From Schleiferiaceae bacterium (GTDB lineage: Bacteria; Bacteroidota; Bacteroidia; Flavobacteriales; Schleiferiaceae), in contig JALQUY010000035.1 in NCBI GenBank assembly GCA_023260615.1, positions 1 to 13,517 of the forward strand: a stretch of 13,517 nucleotides of DNA. The letters are read 5' to 3'. The position numbers and the translations under genes are program-made. The notes under the pieces are model-generated. The model had not been told where the DNA came from. It did no database searches and saw nothing but the letters and a program-made list of their open reading frames with translations. Position 1 is the stretch's first letter. Each line of letters starts with the position of its first letter. Shown in pieces: positions 8,466 through 13,517 of the stretch.

Positions 8466-9962
8466 TTAGTATCCAGGGTTTTGCTCCAAGTTGGGGTTAG
8501 CACCCAAAGCGGAAGCAGGGATGGGGAACAACTTGGTGTACGCAGGAGATGCGTCCTTGTTGGTCCATGCATCGTTGAACTTGCCGTAGCGGATCAAGTC
8601 CATGCGGCGAACCGCTTCCCAAGCCAATTCGAAGCCACGCTCCAAAAGGATAGCGTCAGCGTCAACAGAGGTCAAGGCAGCTACACCAGCACGGGCGCGA
8701 ACTTGGTTCACCAAAGGCAATGCATCAGCTGCATTTCCTTGACGGACCAAAGCCTCGGCCTTCATCAACAATACGTCGGCGTAACGAACAATCGCGTAGT
8801 CGTTGCCAGCGTCACCACCGTTTTGGGCGGCGTCCACTTGCCACTTCATAACACGAACACCGTTAGACTCGGTAGCACCCGTGATAGGCGCGTTCAGCGT
8901 GAAGTCCAAGGGGTTGCCTTGACGGTCGGTCAAAGCGGCACCCGTGAAGAAATCGTACTGCTGACCGATCAAGAAGATGCTGTCGCGGATGTCGTTGGCG
9001 TGATCAAACGTGTTGTAGAACTCTGCAATCGTACAGAAGCCGTTCCAAGGAGAAGCGGGCAACTGGTTGTAGTGCATCGTACGCATGTTGATCGTCAAGC
9101 CCATTCCACCCGCTTGGGTGTTGGGTACCACGAAGATGTTCTCAGGAGACGTTTGGTTTTCTACAACGAAGTTGTCGAAGTAGTTCGCAGGCAAGCTGTG
9201 TACACCAGAGTTGATGATGGCATCCGCATGCTCAACAACCTTGCCCCACTGAGCCGTACCGGAGTACACTTCAGCGTTCAGGTACAAACGAGCCAACAAG
9301 CCGTGTGCAGAGTTCTTGGTGACGCGACCGTATTGGTCTGCGGTGTGACCGGCAGCCAAATCAGGGATAGCGGCATTCAACTCAGACTCGATGTAGCTGT
9401 ACACTTCGGCACGGCTGTTACGAGCGGGCAAGTTGCTAGGATCGATGTTCTTGCCTTCTTCCAAGATGGGTACACCACCGAAGCAGTCCATCAACTGGAA
9501 GTAGTAGTACGCGCGAAGAACGCGAGCTTCAGCCTTGAGCTGAGCCTTGCTGTACTGGCTGAACAAAGCATCGTCCGCCGTCTCCAACACACCCAAGAAG
9601 GCGTGGGTTTGGGCCAAACCAGCGTTGGCGTCGTTCCAAAGACCTACAATGTGGCCGTTGGTCGTACCCCAGTTGTGCTGGTGCAATTCGCGCCATACAC
9701 CTCCGTCACCCCAGTCACCACCGCGGGTGGGAACCATGGTTTCATCGGAAGAAACTTGAGATACGTTGAAGTAGCTCCACAACCAAGGACGCATACGACC
9801 GTAGCAGTTGACCAGTACGGAGTAGTAGTCCTCTTCAGTTGAGAAGAAGTTGTCCGAGGTAATGTCCTCGAAGAGATCCTCGTCCAGGTTGGTACAACCT
9901 TGGAAGGAAGCCATGGAGATGGCTGCCGCGAAGAGGATGCTTGCTTTTACAAAACGCTTCAT
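8466..9962 (-). CDS. susD: SusD/RagB-family outer-membrane lipoprotein
   Basis: A 498-residue glycan-capturing lipoprotein expected to lid the SusC-like transporter on the cell surface. The N-terminal signal ends in a lipobox-like SFQGC with Cys23. The acidic stretch after it (TNLDEDLFED) resembles the surface-export signal of Bacteroidota lipoproteins. The C-terminal SusD domain shows RYADVLLMKAEA (393-404), NQVRARAG (419-426), ELAWEAVRRMDLIRYGKF (445-462), LFPIP (478-482) and the family-typical ending NPNLEQNPGY. Length is normal for the family. It starts 9 bp after the susC stop and is followed by a strong terminator, so susC-susD form the core transcript. The ligand cannot be predicted from sequence alone. 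The symbol denotes family membership, not proven starch binding. Confidence 0.97.
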   Translation of the reverse strand: MKRFVKASILFAAAISMASFQGCTNLDEDLFEDITSDNFFSTEEDYYSVLVNCYGRMRPWLWSYFNVSQVSSDETMVPTRGGDWGDGGVWRELHQHNWGTTNGHIVGLWNDANAGLAQTHAFLGVLETADDALFSQYSKAQLKAEARVLRAYYYFQLMDCFGGVPILEEGKNIDPSNLPARNSRAEVYSYIESELNAAIPDLAAGHTADQYGRVTKNSAHGLLARLYLNAEVYSGTAQWGKVVEHADAIINSGVHSLPANYFDNFVVENQTSPENIFVVPNTQAGGMGLTINMRTMHYNQLPASPWNGFCTIAEFYNTFDHANDIRDSIFLIGQQYDFFTGAALTDRQGNPLDFTLNAPITGATESNGVRVMKWQVDAAQNGGDAGNDYAIVRYADVLLMKAEALVRQGNAADALPLVNQVRARAGVAALTSVDADAILLERGFELAWEAVRRMDLIRYGKFNDAWTNKDASPAYTKLFPIPASALGANPNLEQNPGY

Positions 9963-9971
9963 TTCTCTTGA

Positions 9972-12935
9972 TTACTTAAAGTTAAATTTCAAATTCAGGC
10001 TCACCGTCTTAGAACGGGGGTACTGAGCGTAGTCGATACCTGCAGAGGGGACCAGACCGTTGTTGGCGATAGTCGTCAACTCAGGGTCAAAGCCGGTGTA
10101 CTTGGTAGCGATCCACAAGTTCTGACCCACCAAACCAACGTAGGCTGAGTTGAAGATCTTAGAACCTTCTACGTTCAAAGTCTTACCCAAGGTTACGTTG
10201 TCCAAGCGGAGGAAAGAACCGTCTTCGATCCACTGTGAAGAGTAGGTTGGAGTCTCAGACAAGCCCATACCGTTGCTCAACGCAGGAGCCAACAAGTTGA
10301 TGTTGGTGTTCAAGTTGTCCAAGGTGGTGTATTCCATACCGAGGTTGTTGAACACGTCCATGCCTTGTGCGCCACGGAAGAAGATGTTGAACGTCCAGTC
10401 CTTGTACTTCACGTTGCCCAAGAGGCCGTAGGTGAAGTCAGGCTGAGCCACACCGATAACGCCTTGCTCAGTAGCGTAGATTGCGTTGCCGTTGACGTCG
10501 TAGCCTTCGAATACGTTACCGTAGAAAGAACCGTAGCGGAAGCCGGGCTCCAAACGCTGAGCGTAGGCACCAGACTGACCAGCACCAGAGATGGGGCCCG
10601 TCAAGATCAACTCGTTGGTACCGATGTTGTCGATGACCAAGTTGCTGTGTGAAAGGTTCACACCCAAATCAACCATCAAGTCGCCGGTAGACACCAAAGC
10701 GGTGTTCAAAGAAAGGTCGAAACCGCTGTTAGACGTCTGACCTACGTTAGCCAACAAGGTGTTCGCCACAGAGGGAGAAGGAGCGGGAACTTCCAACAAC
10801 AAGTCGGTCGTCTTCTTGGTGAAGTAGTCCAAGCTACCGTAGATCTTACCGTTCTTCAATTCGAAATCCACACCTACGTTGGTAGAAGAGGTCTGCTCCC
10901 AACGGAGGTTGGGGTTACCGGGGCTCAAGAAGCCCGTACCAGCAGCCACTTGGCCACCGATAACAGCGCTAGAACCGGTACCGATACGAGCGATAGAGTT
11001 GTAGACACCGATAGCTTCGTTACCTACGACACCCCAACCAGCACGCACCTTCAAGTCGGTGATGGTCTCGTTGTCCTTCAAGAAACCTTCTTCAGACAAG
11101 CGCCATGCGAAAGCAGCTGAAGGGAACAAGCCCCACTTGTTGTCCGCACCGAACTTAGAAGAACCGTCACGACGTACAGACGCAGTCAAGATGTACTTGC
11201 CAGCGATGTCGTAGTTGGCACGACCGAAGAACGAGATCAAACGGCTGCGACCACGGAATGAGTACTTGTCACCCAATTCGGCCAAACCGCCGCCGTCCAA
11301 GTTGTTGTAGGAGTAGTTGTCCGTAACAAACTGCTTGGCGCGTGCACCGAAGCCTTCGAAGTCCAACTGCTGCCAAGAGTAACCTGCCATCAAGGTCAAG
11401 GGGTTGCCCAAGAGGTCCTTGTTGTAGTTCAAGTAGGATTCCAACACTTTAGAAGCGTTTTCACCAAACTTCTGAGCAGCGATACCATTGTCGGCCTGAC
11501 CGTAAGGAGTCGCCTTAGGCAAGTAGGTCTTACGAATCGTGTTGTAACGCTCGTAACCAATGTTCATGCGACCGGTCAAACCAGCTACGTAGCGGTTCAA
11601 ATCCAAATCAGCGAAGCCATTCACTTGAATGCTGTTGCTGCGTGCAACGTCATCAATTTCCAAAGCAGCCTGAACGGGGTTACGGATTGCGAAGGTGAAC
11701 TCGCGGTAGCTGCCGTCCGCATTGTAAACGGGCTCCGTGGGGTTCATTTTCATCATGTTGGTGAACAAACCACCGGTGTAACCACCCGTCTGAGTGTATG
11801 GGCTGAGGTCGTCATCGATCAAGGCTACAGCCATGTTCATGCCGAGGTTCAACATACCATCCAAGGTGGTTTGGTTGATGTTCATACGTGAAGTAACACG
11901 TTGCGTGCCAGAAGAAAGTACAACACCTTGCTCGTCGTAGTAGCCCAAAGAGAAACGGTAGTTGCTCTTGTTCGTGCCACCGTTGATAGAGATGTCGTGC
12001 GAAGAGGTAGAACCTTGACGGAAGATTTCGTCTTGCCAATCGGTGCTAGCAGAACCCAAAACGTTGCCCAAGCCGTACTGGCTAACAGCCGCCTTGTACT
12101 CGTCTGCAGACAAGAGGTCCAACTTCTTAGACACGTTTGCCACACCGTAGCGGTAGGCATAGTCTACGTTCATTTTACCGGCACGGCCCTTCTTGGTCGT
12201 GATCAAAACAACACCGTTTGCACCACGGGCACCGTAGATGGCCGTTGCAGAGGCGTCTTTCAAAACGGTGATAGACTCAATGTCAGCAGGGTTCAAACGG
12301 TTCAAAGCGCTCTTGGTAGAACCGCCTGATTCGTATTCACCACCACCCATCGTTGAGCTAACCTGAACAGGCATACCGTCGATAACGTAGAGAGGTTCGT
12401 TGCTGGAAGAGATAGAGGTACCACCACGAACGCGAACGCTAACCCCAGAACCAGGCTCACCGTTGGTCGTAGACACCTGGACACCCGCAGCCTTACCCTG
12501 GATCAGAGCAACAGGCGATGCGATAGCACCCTGGTTAAAGTCCTCGGAGCTAACGGAAGCTGAAGATCCCGTCAAATCCTTCTTCTTTACCGTACCGTAA
12601 CCGATAACGACTGCTTCTTCCAACTGAGCGACGTCTTCTGAAAGAGAAACGTTCAGGGAAGCACCAGCAACCGCTACCGCCTTCGTGCGGTAACCAATTG
12701 TAGAGAACACCAGGGTGGCGCCGTTGTCAGCAGAGATTTTGTACATCCCCGATCCATCGGTCACTGCCCCACCGGCAGTTCCTTTTACAGTTACAGATAC
12801 GCCGGGAAGGGCTTCGCCCGAGGCAGCATCCGTAACCTTACCCGACACAGACTGAGCAAAAGCTGCAGCGCTGGCCAGCACAAACAAGCCGAGCGACCAG
12901 AGCCACTTGCTTGCTGAGGGTTTTGAGTAATTCAT
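9972..12935 (-). CDS. susC: SusC/RagA-family TonB-linked outer-membrane transporter
   Basis: A 987-residue TonB-dependent transporter that imports oligosaccharides through the outer membrane with its SusD partner. The start at 12935 was chosen because it opens directly into a signal peptide (MNYSKPSASKWLW to AFA, cleavage before Gln28). Domains in order: carboxypeptidase-D-regulatory-like domain (about 28-100), TonB-box-like stretch EEAVVIGYGTVKKKDLTGS (106-124), plug (about 125-250) containing PLYVIDGMPV (181-190) and VLKDASATAIYGARGANGV (224-242), then the beta-barrel to the end. No STN domain lies before the plug, so direct coupling to an ECF anti-sigma factor is not expected. The C-terminus ends FNFK, with the usual terminal aromatic displaced by one lysine. 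Length is at the low end of normal. It is first in the minus-strand series and divergent from the NUDIX gene. Confidence 0.97.
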   Translation of the reverse strand: MNYSKPSASKWLWSLGLFVLASAAAFAQSVSGKVTDAASGEALPGVSVTVKGTAGGAVTDGSGMYKISADNGATLVFSTIGYRTKAVAVAGASLNVSLSEDVAQLEEAVVIGYGTVKKKDLTGSSASVSSEDFNQGAIASPVALIQGKAAGVQVSTTNGEPGSGVSVRVRGGTSISSSNEPLYVIDGMPVQVSSTMGGGEYESGGSTKSALNRLNPADIESITVLKDASATAIYGARGANGVVLITTKKGRAGKMNVDYAYRYGVANVSKKLDLLSADEYKAAVSQYGLGNVLGSASTDWQDEIFRQGSTSSHDISINGGTNKSNYRFSLGYYDEQGVVLSSGTQRVTSRMNINQTTLDGMLNLGMNMAVALIDDDLSPYTQTGGYTGGLFTNMMKMNPTEPVYNADGSYREFTFAIRNPVQAALEIDDVARSNSIQVNGFADLDLNRYVAGLTGRMNIGYERYNTIRKTYLPKATPYGQADNGIAAQKFGENASKVLESYLNYNKDLLGNPLTLMAGYSWQQLDFEGFGARAKQFVTDNYSYNNLDGGGLAELGDKYSFRGRSRLISFFGRANYDIAGKYILTASVRRDGSSKFGADNKWGLFPSAAFAWRLSEEGFLKDNETITDLKVRAGWGVVGNEAIGVYNSIARIGTGSSAVIGGQVAAGTGFLSPGNPNLRWEQTSSTNVGVDFELKNGKIYGSLDYFTKKTTDLLLEVPAPSPSVANTLLANVGQTSNSGFDLSLNTALVSTGDLMVDLGVNLSHSNLVIDNIGTNELILTGPISGAGQSGAYAQRLEPGFRYGSFYGNVFEGYDVNGNAIYATEQGVIGVAQPDFTYGLLGNVKYKDWTFNIFFRGAQGMDVFNNLGMEYTTLDNLNTNINLLAPALSNGMGLSETPTYSSQWIEDGSFLRLDNVTLGKTLNVEGSKIFNSAYVGLVGQNLWIATKYTGFDPELTTIANNGLVPSAGIDYAQYPRSKTVSLNLKFNFK

Positions 12936-12961
12936 GCGTTGATGAGTTAAGGTTAGGGTAC

Positions 12962-12969
12962 CAATATTA
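12962..12969 (-). promoter_or_regulatory. Weak candidate -7 element for susC
   Basis: Minus-strand TAATATTG differs at one base from the Bacteroidota consensus TAnnTTTG. No TTG -33 box lies at the expected distance; the TGTAC palindrome occupies that place instead. The start codon is 26 nt downstream, which would give a short leader. It could be a chance match in A+T-rich DNA. Confidence 0.25.
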
Positions 12970-12986
12970 GGAAAATTTTTAATAAG

Positions 12987-12999
12987 TGTACATCGTACA
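12987..12999. promoter_or_regulatory. Candidate operator palindrome TGTAC-ATC-GTACA
   Basis: A perfect 5-bp inverted repeat around three bases, located 52-64 bp upstream of the susC ATG and 17 bp upstream of the weak -7 candidate, that is, at the -33 position. The size and symmetry suit a dimeric winged-helix regulator. Assignment to the neighbouring NUDIX protein is inference. Confidence 0.4.
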
Positions 13000-13021
13000 T
13001 TAACTTTCTTTGAAAATCTTT

Positions 13022-13040
13022 TTTTCACAGCTGTTGAAAA
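13022..13040. repeat. Inverted repeat TTTTCA-N7-TGAAAA
   Basis: Perfect 6-bp arms flank CAGCTGT in the susC upstream region. The spacer overlaps an 8-bp palindrome, ACAGCTGT. The element may be a second protein-binding site or a weak hairpin in a longer susC leader. A related TTGAAAA lies nearby at 13010-13016. Confidence 0.35.
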
Positions 13041-13143
13041 CCGATATAAAATGACGAGAAATACGCTCGGCGTTTATTTACGGTGAGTTTCAGATATGGC
13101 GCGCCTTGCCTTCGATAGAATTCTGGTCCGAAGTACTATAATG

Positions 13144-13151
13144 TATATTTG
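13144..13151 (+). promoter_or_regulatory. Bacteroidota -7 promoter element for the NUDIX gene
   Basis: TATATTTG is a perfect match to the Bacteroidota sigma-ABfr -7 consensus TAnnTTTG, on the same strand as the NUDIX gene and 81 nt before its ATG. The -33 box is poor: only CTG at 13123-13125, 18 nt upstream, resembles TTG. AGTACT hexamers lie on both sides (13132-13137 and 13185-13190), 53 bp apart, and might be autoregulatory sites. Confidence 0.5.
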
Positions 13152-13232
13152 ACATCCTTTGGTTGGATAATTGGATTTTCTTTTAGTACTTTAGACCATA
13201 ACAAAGGAGCTTCCAATACCCGCACCAAAGAA

Positions 13233-13517
13233 ATGCCTGCCCTACCCGACTACAGCCCCGTTGAAACGTTGAACCATCCGGAGATCGGTGAATACTTTTC
13301 CTTTGGCATCTCCGTGGACTGCGTCGTTTTTGGCTACGACGGGAAGGATGTCAAGGTATTACTCATTGAACGTGGTACAGATCCCTACCGAGGCTTTCAA
13401 GCCATTCCCGGTGACCTCGTCCACCCACGTGAAGACGCCGTTACCGCCACCCAACGCGTACTGCGCGATTTGACGGGCTTGAAGGACGTCTACTTGGAAC
13501 AGCTTCAAACCTTTGCC
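13233..13517 (+). CDS. NUDIX-domain protein, probable NrtR/AraR-like transcription regulator, 3' end cut off
   Basis: The first 95 codons are visible, open to the right edge. Residues about 23-95 match the start of a NUDIX fold: FGISVDCVVFGYDGKDVKVL, then the box region from Gly60 to Leu83 and LKDVYLEQLQTF after it. The box GX5EX7REUXEEXGU is degraded. Asp61 replaces the first Gly and Glu67 and Arg75 remain, but the metal-binding glutamates are replaced by Val76, Asp79 and Leu80. Hydrolase activity is therefore unlikely. In Bacteroidota, such proteins (NrtR family, including the arabinose regulator AraR) carry a C-terminal winged helix and control sugar genes; that half lies outside the window, so the role is inferred. 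The divergent position beside susC supports a local regulator. The ATG at 13233 has no spaced Shine-Dalgarno; AAAGGAG at 13203-13209 lies 23 nt upstream. Confidence 0.82.
   Translation, partial: MPALPDYSPVETLNHPEIGEYFSFGISVDCVVFGYDGKDVKVLLIERGTDPYRGFQAIPGDLVHPREDAVTATQRVLRDLTGLKDVYLEQLQTFA

Larger units (their letters stand above)
12936..13232. other. Divergent regulatory region between susC and the NUDIX gene
   Basis: This 297-bp non-coding stretch is visibly more A+T-rich than the genes. It holds a perfect TAnnTTTG element facing right, a weaker one facing left, a TGTAC-N3-GTACA palindrome, a second inverted repeat and two AGTACT hexamers. GTAC occurs five times (12958, 12988, 12995, 13133, 13186), where about one would be expected by chance. 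I found no convincing ORF of its own and no RNA gene. The arrangement suits a local regulator acting on both divergent promoters. Confidence 0.7.

Noticed and set aside
8406..9842. A 478-codon open frame on the plus strand opposite susD
   Set aside because: It is in exact codon register with susD and stays open only because susD avoids TTA, CTA and TCA codons. The product has no recognisable domain or signal, and the frame begins inside the terminator. Other long plus-strand frames opposite the VCBS genes (for example 7269-8072, 3912-4637 and 2055-2726) have the same cause.
12936..13028. A 31-residue N-terminal extension of SusC starting at ATG 13028
   Set aside because: The extension is basic and lies ahead of a complete signal peptide that begins at Met 12935. 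It would also cover the TGTAC palindrome and promoter candidate. The inner start fits SusC family architecture.
13203..13209. AAAGGAG as Shine-Dalgarno of the NUDIX gene
   Set aside because: It lies 23 nt before the ATG, too far for ribosome positioning, and no other start codon occurs at a suitable distance. Bacteroidota rarely depend on such sites.

Overview
The window looks like part of a Bacteroidota chromosome of fairly high G+C content, carrying a polysaccharide-utilisation-type locus. The evidence is a SusC/SusD outer-membrane pair with family-typical signal peptides and motifs, a perfect TAnnTTTG promoter element, start codons mostly without Shine-Dalgarno sequences, and Bacteroidota-style FG-GAP/VCBS proteins. 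The genus cannot be decided from the sequence. I saw no rRNA, tRNA, CRISPR array or insertion sequence.

Layout. Nearly the whole window (12935 down to 1) is one minus-strand gene series: susC-like TonB-dependent transporter (12935-9972), susD-like lipoprotein (9962-8466), a strong intrinsic terminator hairpin (8443-8409), a 1100-residue FG-GAP/VCBS plus ASPIC/UnbV lipoprotein (8393-5091), a 1065-residue paralogue with an N-terminal membrane segment (5087-1890), and a secreted GH65 glycoside hydrolase (1893 to beyond the left edge). Spacing is very tight: 9 bp between susC and susD, 3 bp between the two paralogues, and an ATGA overlap between the second paralogue and GH65. A 297-bp regulatory region (12936-13232) separates susC from a divergent plus-strand gene (13233 to beyond the right edge). 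That gene encodes a NUDIX-domain protein with a degraded catalytic box, probably a NrtR/AraR-like transcription factor.

Working model (inference). The NUDIX protein senses a sugar or metabolite and controls the locus through GTAC-containing palindromes in the shared promoter region. SusC and SusD import a glycan or oligosaccharide. The two large beta-propeller proteins sit at the cell envelope, perhaps as accessory binding or assembly factors. The GH65 enzyme, which keeps the two glutamates expected of the hydrolase branch, cleaves an alpha-glucoside in the periplasm. The terminator after susD suggests that susCD is expressed well above the downstream genes, which appear to depend on read-through.

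The part least explained by known biology is the pair of tandem FG-GAP/ASPIC proteins. They are clear paralogues, seem to be anchored differently, and share a basic C-terminal motif outside the propeller repeats.
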